A DNA stretch of 64,000 nt from Hymenobacter nitidus (GCF_020447315.1 NZ_JAJADQ010000005.1:186001-250000); one strand, 5' to 3'; positions 9,168-19,149 are shown, counted from the stretch's first letter. The notes: generated from the sequence alone by a model not told the origin. Numbers and translations are program-made.

Positions 9168-9947
9168 CTACTTGGCGCGGCGGAAGAACATCAGGTGCTG
9201 CTGGGGCAGGGTTTCCACGCTTTCGATAAACTCCAGCCCCACGGCTTTCATTTCCTTGCGGGCCTGCTCAATGCTCATCTTGTGAATGCGCTTAATGGGC
9301 ACTTTGGAGTCTTCGGCGCGGTACTCAGCCAGGGCCACGCGCCCGTTGGGCTTCAGGGAGGTTTTAATGGCCCGCATCATTTCGCGCGGGTGGTCAAACT
9401 CGTGGTAGGCATCCACAATCAGGGCCAGGTCAACGCTGTTGGCGGGCAGGTTGGGGTTTTGTACCGTACCCAGCACCGGCTCCACATTGGGCGCGTTGTT
9501 GCGGTCCTTGTTGTCCTGCAGGTAGGTTATCATCTCCGGCTGAATATCCACGGCCAGCACCTTGCCCTGGGGCACCAGGGCGCTCATGCGGAAGGAAAAG
9601 TAGCCGGTGCCGGCGCCAATATCGGCCACCACATCGGTGGGCTTCAGGCGCAGGGCTTTCAGTAGCACGTCGGTGCCTTCCTCAGCCTGCCGGCCGGAAC
9701 GCTCCAGCCAGTCGGCGCCCTCGTGGCCCATGACGTGCGCAATCTGCCGGCCCAGGTAGTAGCGGCTGATGCCGTTGGGGTCGGCCGGGGGACGAATCTC
9801 GTAGCCGGTTGTGTCGGCTACCGGGGCCTGCCGACGCTGCTCACCGGCGGCGGCGGCGGTGCTTTCGGCCAGCGGCTGGGTGCAGGCCTGGGTGAGCAAA
9901 ACGCCCAGCGCCCAGGACGCCAGCGGAAGGAAAGAAGGAATGGTCAT
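9168..9947 (-). CDS. Class I SAM-dependent methyltransferase with export signal
   Basis: 259 residues from ATG 9947; a TTG at 9980 is also possible. The N terminus, MTIPSFLPLASWALGVLLTQ followed by AC, is hydrophobic with a lipobox-like cysteine, so it is probably a lipoprotein or exported. A classical Rossmann methyltransferase core follows: motif I VVADIGAGTGYFSF (about 103-116), an acidic motif II VLAVDIQPEM, and DLALIVDAYHEF (about 176-187). Substrate unknown. An exported SAM enzyme is odd because SAM is cytoplasmic. It is convergent with nothing and lies downstream of queA's start region, in the same direction. Confidence 0.85.
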   Translation of the reverse strand: MTIPSFLPLASWALGVLLTQACTQPLAESTAAAAGEQRRQAPVADTTGYEIRPPADPNGISRYYLGRQIAHVMGHEGADWLERSGRQAEEGTDVLLKALRLKPTDVVADIGAGTGYFSFRMSALVPQGKVLAVDIQPEMITYLQDNKDRNNAPNVEPVLGTVQNPNLPANSVDLALIVDAYHEFDHPREMMRAIKTSLKPNGRVALAEYRAEDSKVPIKRIHKMSIEQARKEMKAVGLEFIESVETLPQQHLMFFRRAK

Positions 9948-10192
9948 ACGCACAGGTGCAAATAAACTGTGTTCAGGCAAACATCCATGCGTGCGGAAGG
10001 GTTCGTTCGGGTTGGAGGTCTGTAACGTGGTATGGTTCAGCTTATTTTATCCAGAGCAAGCTCCACTGGCAAGCTGGGCCGCACGGTGGGGAGTAGATAA
10101 AAAATAGAAGATAAACGATAAAGTAGAGCCACTCTTTCTATTTTGGCCCGTAGAAAGCCTGTTTTCACCTTCCTTCACCCTTTCCCCACACT

Positions 10193-10774
10193 ATGAAACA
10201 CGTATCCGGACTTCTACACAAGCTAACGGCATTTGCGGCCGTTGTGGTTGCACTCAGCAGCTGTAATCGGGCTGAATACGCCATGCTTCCCAAGACCTCT
10301 TCCTACCACGGAACTGAGCAGCACCGCGCCGTGAGCGTGCAGCCAGCACCGGCCCAGGAAGCCCCTGTTGCCCAGGTTCCCGAAGCTCCGGCCGCAGTAG
10401 CTGTAGTGCCCGAGGCTACTCCTGCCACGCCTGCTGCCCCCGCCGCGCCACGTGCCGCCGCTTCGGCTGCCACGGCTACGGTAGCTACGCCAGCTCCGGC
10501 CGCCCGTAAGCTCAACCTGGTGGAGCGTGCTATGGTTAGCAAAGTAGCCAAGAAAGCCGACAAGCTGGCAAGCCAGCTGCAGGTGAAAAAGCACAGCGAA
10601 ACGGCCAGCGCCAACAAGCTTAGCGGCAACATCCGCACAGGTATCATCCTGCTGCTGGTGGGCTTGCTCGTATCACTGCTGAGCCCCATCAGCGGCATCT
10701 TCGGCCTGCTGGGTGGCATCATCGCCATTATCGGCGTCGTCCTGATCATTCTGGGTCTGCTCGACGCTGTGTAA
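10193..10774 (+). CDS. Lipoprotein with Ala/Pro linker and C-terminal membrane segments
   Basis: 193 residues. The signal ends in the lipobox LSSC at about 22-25, so the mature protein should be acylated at Cys25. An alanine/proline/valine-rich disordered stretch (about 50-105) follows, then a basic segment (VAKKADKLASQLQVKKH), then a long hydrophobic C terminus with two membrane-type helices (about 145-190). No enzyme motif. It may be an envelope-spanning tether, since both ends are membrane-associated, but that is inferred. Single gene with a strong terminator. Confidence 0.75.
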   Translation: MKHVSGLLHKLTAFAAVVVALSSCNRAEYAMLPKTSSYHGTEQHRAVSVQPAPAQEAPVAQVPEAPAAVAVVPEATPATPAAPAAPRAAASAATATVATPAPAARKLNLVERAMVSKVAKKADKLASQLQVKKHSETASANKLSGNIRTGIILLLVGLLVSLLSPISGIFGLLGGIIAIIGVVLIILGLLDAV

Positions 10775-10791
10775 TCGTCTTCTGCCCCACG

Positions 10792-10830
10792 AAAAAGCCC
10801 CGCTGGTACTGGTACCGGCGGGGCTTTTTT
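10792..10830 (+). terminator. Rho-independent terminator
   Basis: Stem AAAAAGCCCCGC / GCGGGGCTTTTT around a 14-base loop that itself contains GGTAC repeats, followed by a T-run. It lies 18 bases after the lipoprotein stop and 45 bases from the PriA stop on the other strand, so it may serve both. Confidence 0.85.
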
Positions 10831-10874
10831 GTTGATACAAGGATGAAATGGTGCTCGTTGAATGACCGGCGGTA

Positions 10875-13412
10875 CTACATCGGGTCCACGTCGGCTACCA
10901 GGCGGGCCTGCTTGAACTCCTTCTGGTCTTTTACCACGTTCATGGACTCCATAATCTGGGCCTTGGCGTGCTTGAGCACCGTGTGTTCCCGGTCGAGCTT
11001 GATGGTGATTTCCTGGAGGTAGAAGTTGCGGATCCGGAAGATGTAGGGCGCTTCCGGCCCCAGCACTGCCTCCCGGCCCAGGCGGAACACCAACTCCTGG
11101 GTGAGTAAAATAGCGGCCTGCTCTGCTACCAGCTGATCGACGTGCTTTACGGTGAGGCGAATCACGCGCATGAAGGGCGGAAAGCCGTACTCACGCCGCT
11201 GGGTGATTTCGTACTCGTAGAACTCGAGGTAGTCGTTGCGGATTACCTTGTCGAAAATCACCTGGGCCGGGTCGGCCGTCTGGATGATGACCTTGCCTTT
11301 CTTGCCCTTGCGGCCCGCCCGCCCGCTCACCTGCACAAACATCTGGAACGCCCGCTCGTGGGCTCGGAAGTCGGGGTAGTGAATGATGCTGTCGGCGTTG
11401 ATAATGCCCACCAGGCTCACGTTGGCAAAGTCCAACCCCTTGGTCACCATCTGGGTGCCCACCAGCACGTTGGTCGTTTGCTGCTCGAAATCGGCAATAA
11501 TCTGCTGGTAGGAGTTCTTGGCCCGGGTCGTATCCAGGTCCATGCGCTGCACGTTGGCCTGGGGCAGCATGATCTTGAGGTCGTCCTCAATCTTCTCGGT
11601 ACCGAAGCCCACCGTTTTCAGGTTGCGCGAGCCGCAGGCGGGGCATTCCACCGGCATCCGGTCGTGGAAGCCGCAGTAGTGGCAGCGCAGCTCGTGGGCG
11701 TGTTTGTGGTAGCTCAGGCTCACGGCGCAGTTCTTACACTTCGGAATCCAGCCGCAGTCGAGGCAGGAAATGAAGGGCGAGTAGCCGCGGCGGTTCTGAA
11801 ACAGGATAACCTGCTCCTTCAGGCCCAGCTTACGCTCAATCTCGCTGAGCAGCTCGGGCGTGAAGTGGTTGAGCATCTTCTTGGCGTCGCGCTGCTTGCG
11901 GGTGTCTACCAGCTCAATTTCGGGCAGGCCGGCTTCGCCAAAGCGTTTGCTGAGCGTGACTAGGCCCCAGCGGCCGGCCCGGGTCTGGTAGTAGGTTTCT
12001 ACGGCCGGCGTGGCCGAGCCCAGCAGGGTTTTGGCCCCCTGGAAGTTGGCCATCATCAGGGCTACTTCGCGGGCGTTATAGCGCGGCGAAGGGTCGTACT
12101 GCTTGTAGCTGCTCTCGTGCTCCTCGTCCACGATGATGAGCGACATGTTGTCGAAGGGCAGGAACACAGCCGACCGTACACCCACCACCACCTGAAAGCG
12201 GCCCGACAGCACGCCATTCCACACTTCCACCCGCTCGTTGTCCGAGAACTTGGAGTGGTACACACCCAGACGGGTGCCGAATACGCGCATCAGGCGGGTC
12301 ACAATCTGGGCCGTGAGGGCAATTTCGGGCAGCAGGTACAACACTTGCCCGCCACCCTCCAGCGCCTTGCGGATCAGCTCGATGTAGATTTCAGTTTTGC
12401 CTGCGCCTGTCACGCCGTGTAGCAGCACGATGTCCTTCTCGCCAAACTGCTTGAGCACCTCGTCGTGGGCCGCCGTCTGGGCCTCGCTGAGCGAGAAATG
12501 AATCTTGGCCTCGGGCGAGTCGTCCAGCGGGAAGCGCGACACAATCACGTCGAACTGCTCCAGCACGCCGTTTTTGATGAGCGTATTTACCGCCGAAGGG
12601 GAGAGGTGGGGGGCGCTGGTGAGGTAGGCCTTTTCGATGCCCTGGTGGTTACTATGCACGTTCTGGTACACGGGCACCCGCTGCAAATAGCGCATCAGCA
12701 CATCGAGCTGCTTGGGCTTGCTGGCCAGGCGGGTAAACAGCTCCTCAATGGCGGCTTCCTCCACGAAATGGTGGGCCAGTCGCACTTTCTTCACCACTTT
12801 GGGCGAGTATTTGTCGGCCAAGTGCTCAAACAGAAAGATGACGTCCTTCTGAATCAGGGACTTAATCACCTTGTGAAAGTTGGCATTGTCCAGCAAATCC
12901 CCGACTTCGGTAAACGTCAGGGCCTTGCCATCTTCGGCGCTGAGCACTTGCACGATTTTCTCCTCCTGCTCGCTCAGCGGATACGGGTTCTGCTCGGGCT
13001 CAAAAGCCGGGTGCAGCTGAATGCGCGACTCCGAGCTAAGCTTCAGGGCCGAGGGCAGGGCCGCGTTTATCACCTCGCCGAGCGTGCACATATAGTAATC
13101 GGCCATCCAGCGGAACAGCTTCAGCTGGGCCTGCGTCACGACGGGCGCGTCGTCGATAAACTCCAGGATGTATTTGGCCTGGTAAAGGGCGGGCGGCGTT
13201 TCGTGCACGGCAGCCACAATACAGCTAAGCGTCTTTTTGGCCCCAAACTGCACAATCACACGGCCTCCGATGACGACCTCGTCGTTCATCTCGTAGGGCA
13301 CGCGGTAGGTATACAGCTTGGGCAGCGGCAGGGGCAGAATCACGTCCACAAACAGCGTGACGCGGTCGGCTCCGGCGGCTTCCGGCTGGGCAAAGTCAAA
13401 GGAAAGGCTCAA
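10875..13412 (-). CDS. priA: Primosomal protein N' (replication restart helicase PriA)
   Basis: 845 residues. Superfamily 2 helicase that restarts stalled replication forks. An N-terminal DNA-binding region (about 20-130) is followed by Walker A GVTGAGKTEIY (about 334-344), a DEEH box (DEEHESSYKQ, about 431-440) and GSATPAVET. The zinc-binding insertion has eight cysteines in CLDCGWIPKCKNC and CHYCGFHDRMPVECPACG (about 556-598). Motif VI, RAGRKGKKGK, follows. The start is unusual: TTG at 13412. An in-frame TAG 15 bases upstream prevents extension, and a -7 promoter box at 13440-13447 fits this start. Confidence 0.96.
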   Translation of the reverse strand: MSLSFDFAQPEAAGADRVTLFVDVILPLPLPKLYTYRVPYEMNDEVVIGGRVIVQFGAKKTLSCIVAAVHETPPALYQAKYILEFIDDAPVVTQAQLKLFRWMADYYMCTLGEVINAALPSALKLSSESRIQLHPAFEPEQNPYPLSEQEEKIVQVLSAEDGKALTFTEVGDLLDNANFHKVIKSLIQKDVIFLFEHLADKYSPKVVKKVRLAHHFVEEAAIEELFTRLASKPKQLDVLMRYLQRVPVYQNVHSNHQGIEKAYLTSAPHLSPSAVNTLIKNGVLEQFDVIVSRFPLDDSPEAKIHFSLSEAQTAAHDEVLKQFGEKDIVLLHGVTGAGKTEIYIELIRKALEGGGQVLYLLPEIALTAQIVTRLMRVFGTRLGVYHSKFSDNERVEVWNGVLSGRFQVVVGVRSAVFLPFDNMSLIIVDEEHESSYKQYDPSPRYNAREVALMMANFQGAKTLLGSATPAVETYYQTRAGRWGLVTLSKRFGEAGLPEIELVDTRKQRDAKKMLNHFTPELLSEIERKLGLKEQVILFQNRRGYSPFISCLDCGWIPKCKNCAVSLSYHKHAHELRCHYCGFHDRMPVECPACGSRNLKTVGFGTEKIEDDLKIMLPQANVQRMDLDTTRAKNSYQQIIADFEQQTTNVLVGTQMVTKGLDFANVSLVGIINADSIIHYPDFRAHERAFQMFVQVSGRAGRKGKKGKVIIQTADPAQVIFDKVIRNDYLEFYEYEITQRREYGFPPFMRVIRLTVKHVDQLVAEQAAILLTQELVFRLGREAVLGPEAPYIFRIRNFYLQEITIKLDREHTVLKHAKAQIMESMNVVKDQKEFKQARLVADVDPM

Positions 13413-13439
13413 CGGACAGATCAGCTAACAACAGGACCG

Positions 13440-13447
13440 CAAAGGTA
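13440..13447 (-). promoter_or_regulatory. Bacteroidota -7 promoter box for priA
   Basis: TACCTTTG on the minus strand, 27 bases upstream of the TTG start, which supports that start. No clear -33 element. Confidence 0.5.
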
Positions 13448-13521
13448 AGCCGAATTGCGGGCCGCAGGTTTCCCCGCGCCGAGCATTTCCCCTTATCTGG
13501 GTCAGGGCCAACCGATAAAAG

Positions 13522-15573
13522 TTAGCCCGCCGGATTCAGGGGCAGCTGGGCCAAGGCTTCCGCTACCGATTGTACTGGCTGCCGGCAGGCGCGGTTAAAG
13601 CAGACGTACAGCGTGGTTTTGCCGCCCTGGGCCGTGCGGTGCTGCAGAAGCGGCAGCTCGTCGTTGGGTTCAGCCGTGCCGGCCAGTACGGCATAGGGCA
13701 GAAAGTAGCGGCTCAGTTCTGCCCGCACCACCTCCACCTCGGGGCCGACGATGGCAATTTCGGCCGTGGGCTGCAGCAAAGATGCATACAGGGAAGCCCA
13801 GTTGGTGAGGTGCTGGGGCTCTTTTACCACCAACTCCTGCACTTGGCCCAGCATGGTGGCAGCCAGGTCGCGGTAGTCTTCTTTGTCCAGATGCAGGCCC
13901 AGGCGTAGCAGGTTGTGGGCCATTACCGAGTTGGAGCTGGGAATCACATTATCGAACAGCTCCTTTTTGCGGGCAATCAGCGTTTCACCCGCATCATCGG
14001 TATAGAAGAACTGATTCTCTGCCGGGTCGAAGAAGTGGGCCAGCACGTAGTCGGTCAGGGCCTGGGCCTCGTGCAGCCACTGGGCCTCGAAGGTAACTTC
14101 GTAGAGCCCGATATAGGCTTGGATAACCAAGGCGTAGTCTTCCAGAAATCCGTCGATGGTAGCCCGGCCGGCCTTGTAGGTACGGCGCAGGCGCGAACCG
14201 TGGCGCAAGGTGCGCTGCAGAAAACGGGCATTCCGCAAGGCCAACTCCAGGAACTCGGCTTCCCCGAATGCCCGGTAAGCATCCACGAGGCCGCTTAGCA
14301 TGAGGCCATTCCAGCCGGTCAGGATCTTGTCGTCGAGGCCGGGGCGCCCCCGCTGGGCCCGGGCCCGCATGATTTTCTGTTTCCACTCAGCTACCAGCTC
14401 GGCCAGCACCGTGGGCGCCAGCTCATGCTTGGCGGCAAAGTCGGCATCGGACTGGCGGCGGTGCAGGATGTTGCGGCCGTGTTCCCAGTTGCCCAGCGCC
14501 GTGCAGTTGTAGTAATCCGAGAAAAGCGGTTCCTCGTCGCCGATAATGTGCTGCAGCTCTTCCTTGGTAAACACGTAGAATTTGCCTTCCTCACCTTCAC
14601 TATCGGCATCCAGGGAGGAGTAGAACCCGCCTTCCGGGCTGGTCAGCTCCCGCCTGATGAAGGCAATAGTGTCGTATACCACCTCGCGGAAAAGCGGTTC
14701 CTGGGTTACCTGGTAGGCCTCCGAATAGAGACTCACCAGCTGCCCGTTGTCGTAGAGCATCTTCTCGAAGTGAGGCACCAGCCACTCGGCATCCACTGAG
14801 TAACGGGCAAAGCCGCCCCCAGCTTGGTCATACATGCCGCCCCAGGCCATTTCGCGCAGCGTAAGCAAGGTCTGATTCAGTAGCAGCTGACTACCGGTGC
14901 GGGCGTGGCCGCGCAACAGAAACCGCCAGATGCCGGGCATCGGGAATTTGGGTGCCCGGTTCATGCCGCCTCTCTCCGCATCGAACCGCACGCCCAGGTT
15001 GTAGACCAACAGCTTGAATTGCTCCTCCGACAGCGCCAGATCCGACGGGGCCGCGCCGTACTTTGCCAGGTCACTGGCCTGCAGCCCCCGCGCGAATTCC
15101 TCCGCCGACTTGTCCAGCTCCGCCCGGTGCTCGCCCTGGTACGCCTGCCCGATGCTTTCGAGCAGCTGCACCCAACTGCGGGGCGCAAAGTAGGTGCCGC
15201 CGTAAAAGGGCTTGGCTTCGGGGTTCAGAAACACATTCAGAGGCCAGCCACCCTGCAAGCCCATGGCCTGCAGGGCATCCATGTACACCTGGTCGACATC
15301 GGGCCGCTCTTCCCGGTCAACTTTGATGCACACAAAGTACTCGTTCATCACCTGCGCGATGCGCGGATTCTCGAACGACTCCCGCTCCATCACGTGGCAC
15401 CAGTGGCAGGCCGCGTAGCCTATACTGACGATAATGGGCTTCTGCTCCTCTTGGGCTCGGTGCAGCGCTTCTGGCCCCCACGGATACCAATCCACGGGAT
15501 TATGGGCGTGCTGCAGCAGGTAGGGGCTGGTTTCCTGACTGAGACGGTTGGTAGCGGGCTGGTTGGCAGACAT
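13522..15573 (-). CDS. Thioredoxin-domain protein of the YyaL/SPATA20 family (DUF255)
   Basis: 683 residues. The N-terminal thioredoxin-like domain has NPVDWYPWG and a CxxC in [14 protein letters not shown] (about 53-66). It is followed by a long alpha/alpha-barrel of the N-acylglucosamine 2-epimerase/six-hairpin glycosidase type, with [11 protein letters not shown] and [13 protein letters not shown] near the C terminus. This matches the full domain order of YyaL (B. subtilis) and mammalian SPATA20. The biochemical role is not established. No signal peptide, so it is cytoplasmic. It is followed 36 bases on by the GSCFA gene in the opposite order, both on the minus strand, and may be transcribed with it. 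Confidence 0.93.
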   Translation of the reverse strand: MSANQPATNRLSQETSPYLLQHAHNPVDWYPWGPEALHRAQEEQKPIIVSIGYAACHWCHVMERESFENPRIAQVMNEYFVCIKVDREERPDVDQVYMDALQAMGLQGGWPLNVFLNPEAKPFYGGTYFAPRSWVQLLESIGQAYQGEHRAELDKSAEEFARGLQASDLAKYGAAPSDLALSEEQFKLLVYNLGVRFDAERGGMNRAPKFPMPGIWRFLLRGHARTGSQLLLNQTLLTLREMAWGGMYDQAGGGFARYSVDAEWLVPHFEKMLYDNGQLVSLYSEAYQVTQEPLFREVVYDTIAFIRRELTSPEGGFYSSLDADSEGEEGKFYVFTKEELQHIIGDEEPLFSDYYNCTALGNWEHGRNILHRRQSDADFAAKHELAPTVLAELVAEWKQKIMRARAQRGRPGLDDKILTGWNGLMLSGLVDAYRAFGEAEFLELALRNARFLQRTLRHGSRLRRTYKAGRATIDGFLEDYALVIQAYIGLYEVTFEAQWLHEAQALTDYVLAHFFDPAENQFFYTDDAGETLIARKKELFDNVIPSSNSVMAHNLLRLGLHLDKEDYRDLAATMLGQVQELVVKEPQHLTNWASLYASLLQPTAEIAIVGPEVEVVRAELSRYFLPYAVLAGTAEPNDELPLLQHRTAQGGKTTLYVCFNRACRQPVQSVAEALAQLPLNPAG

Positions 15574-15627
15574 GAGCAGACGGCTGGGGCTAAATGCAAA
15601 ACCCGGCCATACAAGCCGGGTTCTGGT

Positions 15628-17748
15628 TTACGAAGCTGGGGGCGTTTCGTCGGCCGCCGCTGGCTTTTTGCGGGGTGGACGCGTCCGTTTTTTTGGCGGG
15701 ACCTTGGCCGCTGCTGGTTCGGGGGCTACTTCTGGAGCTGCTGCCGGAACTACTTCCGGAGCTGCTGCCGGTGCTTTGGCTTTGGGAGTAGCCTTGGCCT
15801 TAGGAGCCGCTTTGGGGCGGGACTTTTTCTTGGGTTCGGGCTTTTCTGCCACTGGCTCGGGCGCTATGGCCTCAATTGGAGCTACTACCGCCGCCACTAC
15901 TTCCGGAGCCGGAGCTGCTGACTCTATCGGCGCAGCTGGCAGGGCCTCTACGGGCGCTTCTACCGGAACCACTGCTTCTACGGGCAGTGCGTCGTCAGTC
16001 TCCGGTGCAGGTTCAGCGTACAGCGGCGTCTGCTTACGGCGGGAGTTACGGGGAGGAGTCGTAATGAGGCGGTCCTTAACAGCCCGGGGCTTCTTTTCAG
16101 CTGCCTGGGACGCTTTTTTGATACGTGCCGGCGTGTTGGCCTCACTTGGGGCGGGGGCCACTATTTCCTCGGACTCATCCATAAGCTGCAACCAATCGGG
16201 TTTGGCCACCCGGGCAGGAGCAGGGGCAGAAACCCGAACCGGGGCGGGCACAACCACAGGAGCTGCTGCCGCCACTGGCTCAGCAAGCACTGCTGTTTCC
16301 GCTGCAGCCGGTTCGGCTGTTGGCAGTGCTTCTGCAGGGTGAGCAGGAGCGGACTGATCTTCGGGCTGCGAAGATGGCGCTACGATATCGTCGGCTGGAG
16401 CAGGCTCTACACTTTCCGCGGTAGATACGCTACCCGACGCTTCGGCTAATTGCTGGGCGTAGAGCTGGGCCGCCTTTTTACGAGCCGTACGCTTGGCACC
16501 ACCACGGCTTCGGCGCTTCTTCTTCGGGAATGCCGGGGTTTCGCCCTGCTGATCAGCTTCGTCGGCCTCGTCCGTATCTTCCGCATCAGAATCGTCTTCT
16601 GCCTGTACTTCTGGTTCCGGCGTCGGCAGCGGTGATACTGGTGCCGTTACGGCGGGCACAAAAGCTGGCCGGCCCTTCACCTCGCGGGGCTGGCTCTGGG
16701 GCTCACCAATGTCAATGCGCTCCTCGTCATCATCGGGTTCCGGCTCCGGCACTATAGTCGGCTGGGGCACGGGCAGTGCGGCTAGCTGGCGTTCCACCTC
16801 CCGGATTTCAGCCTGCACATTGGCCTGCGAAGCCAAGCGGTGCAGTCGGCCCAGCGTTGCTTCCAGAAACTCCCGGTGCTCGGGGGCTTCCTGGTAGAGC
16901 GGCCGGTGCCCAAGTGCCTGCCGAACCGATTCCCATTCCTTACGGAACCGGCCGAAAGCGGCGTCGAAGTAAGTGCGCGTAAACCGCTCCCAGATATAGG
17001 TTTCGGCTGTTTCGGATGGGTGCAGCATGTCGGCCGCGTAGAAGCGGTAGTCACGCAGATCATCCACCAACAGCTCGTAGGCCGGAAAGTACGACACGTC
17101 GGGCAGCAGCTCGCTCAGGTAGTGGCACGCCACGCGCAGCACCGATTTGCTGACCGAGTTCAACGGCAGTGTGTCTTTCAGGTGCCGCACCGGGCTTACC
17201 GTCAGAATAAAGCGCAGCTTGGGGTTGGCCCGCCGCAGGTAGGCGTGCGTCTCGGCCACGGCATTGATAATCTCGTCCGGCGTAAGCAGAACTTTCTCAA
17301 ACCGGTCGGCCGGTACCTTGTGGCAGTTGTTTACTACCTCATCGGTTTCCAGCAGCCGATACGCGTAGGCAGTGCCCAGCGTGAGAATCACCACATCCGT
17401 CTGCTGCAGAAAAGCGCCTACTTCCTGCACGAGGCCCTGAATGCGCTGCAGCAGCGTCACGGGCGAATCGGCCCCGATGGTGGCGTGCAGGTCGTAGCTT
17501 TGCCAGCGGCCCCGGGCTTCTACCAAGTGCTGCTGCCAGTCCATTTCTTCACCGGCGGCCGCGCGTAGCAGCTGGCAAGCCGATAAAGGATTGAAGACGG
17601 TGCCAAAAGGATTGACCAGGGTATGCACCTTGGCCGCCGCCAGGCGGCTCCCAATAGTATCCGAAAAGCACGAGCCCACCGTCAGCACTCGGGTAGAGAG
17701 CGGCAGTTGTTGCGGGTGCGGCGTAAGCGGTAATTCAGTACGAAACAT
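15628..17748 (-). CDS. GSCFA domain protein with long basic Ala/Pro/Lys tail
   Basis: 706 residues from ATG 17748 (MFRTELPLTP). The first 310 residues or so form a GSCFA domain. The naming motif GSCFSDTIG is at about 27-35, and the core includes NPFGTVFNP and VVILTLGTAYAYR. These resemble SGNH/GDSL-like hydrolases of unknown substrate. The remaining ~390 residues are low-complexity, rich in A, P, E and K/R. They contain two basic clusters, KKKRRSRGGAKRTARKK (about 413-429) and a terminal KKRTRPPRKKP. GSCFA proteins are usually about 320-350 residues, so the tail is an addition. It resembles the disordered RNA-binding tails of RNase E or Rho. No signal peptide. Confidence 0.88.
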   Translation of the reverse strand: MFRTELPLTPHPQQLPLSTRVLTVGSCFSDTIGSRLAAAKVHTLVNPFGTVFNPLSACQLLRAAAGEEMDWQQHLVEARGRWQSYDLHATIGADSPVTLLQRIQGLVQEVGAFLQQTDVVILTLGTAYAYRLLETDEVVNNCHKVPADRFEKVLLTPDEIINAVAETHAYLRRANPKLRFILTVSPVRHLKDTLPLNSVSKSVLRVACHYLSELLPDVSYFPAYELLVDDLRDYRFYAADMLHPSETAETYIWERFTRTYFDAAFGRFRKEWESVRQALGHRPLYQEAPEHREFLEATLGRLHRLASQANVQAEIREVERQLAALPVPQPTIVPEPEPDDDEERIDIGEPQSQPREVKGRPAFVPAVTAPVSPLPTPEPEVQAEDDSDAEDTDEADEADQQGETPAFPKKKRRSRGGAKRTARKKAAQLYAQQLAEASGSVSTAESVEPAPADDIVAPSSQPEDQSAPAHPAEALPTAEPAAAETAVLAEPVAAAAPVVVPAPVRVSAPAPARVAKPDWLQLMDESEEIVAPAPSEANTPARIKKASQAAEKKPRAVKDRLITTPPRNSRRKQTPLYAEPAPETDDALPVEAVVPVEAPVEALPAAPIESAAPAPEVVAAVVAPIEAIAPEPVAEKPEPKKKSRPKAAPKAKATPKAKAPAAAPEVVPAAAPEVAPEPAAAKVPPKKRTRPPRKKPAAADETPPAS

Positions 17749-17995
17749 TCTACAGGTATAAGGCCTAACAACGGCCAACGAACAAGCAACCTACTCAACT
17801 CTGTTCTTTCAGCCAAAACCAGCCCGTGAAGAGCAGGGGAGAAAGAGCTCAGAAAGCCTACGGCCAACCACGCTCCTTGGGTTGATCTTCCCTGGGGTAA
17901 AGGTATACACCTCTCACCAAGAAGACGTTTCCCTTTTCGGGTGCGCTAGGAGTAGGCAACGGGCGGTGATTATAAAATTGCCCGTAGCAAATAGC

Positions 17996-18030
17996 AAAAA
18001 AGCCTGACTACCGCGGTAGTCAGGCTTTTC
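17996..18030 (-). terminator. Terminator of the rpsF-rpsR-rplI operon
   Basis: A perfect palindrome, AGCCTGACTACCG with its complement, flanked by A5 on one side and TTTTCTTT on the other. It lies 21 bases past the rplI stop. Confidence 0.88.
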
Positions 18031-18050
18031 TTTACTCAAGAAGTAGGAGC

Positions 18051-18494
18051 TTACTCAGCTACTACGTTGAAGCGCACCTGGTGCTTCACTTCCTTGTGCA
18101 GGTTGATGGTCGCGGTGTACTCACCAGCCGACGTAGGCTCCTGGTCGAAGGAGATACGCTTGCGGTCTACGTCCACGCCATTTGCTTTCAAAGCTTCCGC
18201 CAGCTGCAGGGTAGTTACGCGGCCGAAAATTTTGCCGCTCTCACCTACTTTAGCTTTCAGCTCGAAGGCTGCATCACCGATTTTGTCGGCAATTGCCTGC
18301 GCGTCGCCTTTCACTTTGTCAGCTTTATGAGCAGCCTGACGTACGTTTTCGGCAACGATTTTCTTGTTCGTCTTGTCGGCCAGAATAGCCAGACCCTGCG
18401 GCAGCAGGTAGTTACGACCGTAGCCGGACTTTACAGTAACGATGTCGTTCTTGTAGCCCAGATTCTTTACGTCGTCTTTCAGAATTACTTCCAT
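18051..18494 (-). CDS. rplI: 50S ribosomal protein bL9
   Basis: 147 residues, normal length for L9. The conserved N-terminal motif MEVILKDDVKNLGYKNDIV is followed by VKSGYGRNYLLPQGLA (about 22-37). A long connecting helix and the C-terminal rRNA-binding domain (KIFGRVTTLQLAEALKANG) come next. Last gene of the three-gene ribosomal operon, 21 bases after rpsR. Confidence 0.98.
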   Translation of the reverse strand: MEVILKDDVKNLGYKNDIVTVKSGYGRNYLLPQGLAILADKTNKKIVAENVRQAAHKADKVKGDAQAIADKIGDAAFELKAKVGESGKIFGRVTTLQLAEALKANGVDVDRKRISFDQEPTSAGEYTATINLHKEVKHQVRFNVVAE

Positions 18495-18515
18495 GTCAGT
18501 CTCTGTAAGAAAGGT

Positions 18516-18767
18516 TTACTTCAACGAATCGGTTACGTAGGGCATTAAAGCCAAGTGACGGGCTTTAGCCACGGCTTGAGCAATTTTGCGCTGGAATTTC
18601 AGGCTGGTGCCGGTGATACGACGGGGCAGAATGCGGCCCTGCTCGTTCACGAACTTCAGCAGGAAGTTCGGGTCTTTGTAGTCCACGTACTTAATGCCGT
18701 TCTTCTTGAAGCGGCAGTATTTCTTGCGCGTGTCCTGCTTGTGGATTTTCTCGTTGGCTAGGCTCAT
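18516..18767 (-). CDS. rpsR: 30S ribosomal protein bS18
   Basis: 83 residues, the usual length. Signature KYCRFKKNGIKYVDYKD (about 16-32), then a basic helical part with ILPRRITGTSLKFQRKIAQA. It binds the platform of the small subunit together with S6, encoded 4 bases upstream. Confidence 0.98.
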   Translation of the reverse strand: MSLANEKIHKQDTRKKYCRFKKNGIKYVDYKDPNFLLKFVNEQGRILPRRITGTSLKFQRKIAQAVAKARHLALMPYVTDSLK

Positions 18768-18771
18768 GGTC

Positions 18772-19149
18772 TTATTGGGCTACGGCTTCCGATTGTTTTT
18801 GAGCCTTCTGCTGGTTCATCTCGCCATTGCGACGACGCTGGCTGTAGGCCACCGCGTGCTTGTCGAGAACGGTCGTCAGGAAGCGGATGACACGCTCGTC
18901 GCGGCGGAAAGCCAGTTCGAGTACGTCAACGATGTTACCTGAGCCAGTGAACTCCACCAGGAAATAGTATCCGGTGTTTTTCTTCTGAATTGGGTAAGCA
19001 AGCTTCTTGAGGCCCCAGTTTTCGGAGTGGATAATGTCGGCGCTATTTTCCTTAAGCACCTGCGAGAACTTCTCGATCGTCTCTTGCACCTGCGTCTCGT
19101 TCAGAACGGGAGTGAGGATGAAGACCGTCTCGTAATTTCTTACTTCCAT
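18772..19149 (-). CDS. rpsF: 30S ribosomal protein bS6
   Basis: 125 residues. The N-terminal core RNYETVFILTPVLNETQVQE is typical of S6, followed by NWGLKKLAYPIQKKNTGYYF (about 49-68). The C terminus is extended by a Gln/Lys-rich tail (NQQKAQKQSEAVAQ). First gene of the rpsF-rpsR-rplI operon, whose promoter is seen at 19193-19224. S6:S18 autoregulation is known in other bacteria but no leader structure was recognised here. Confidence 0.98.
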   Translation of the reverse strand: MEVRNYETVFILTPVLNETQVQETIEKFSQVLKENSADIIHSENWGLKKLAYPIQKKNTGYYFLVEFTGSGNIVDVLELAFRRDERVIRFLTTVLDKHAVAYSQRRRNGEMNQQKAQKQSEAVAQ

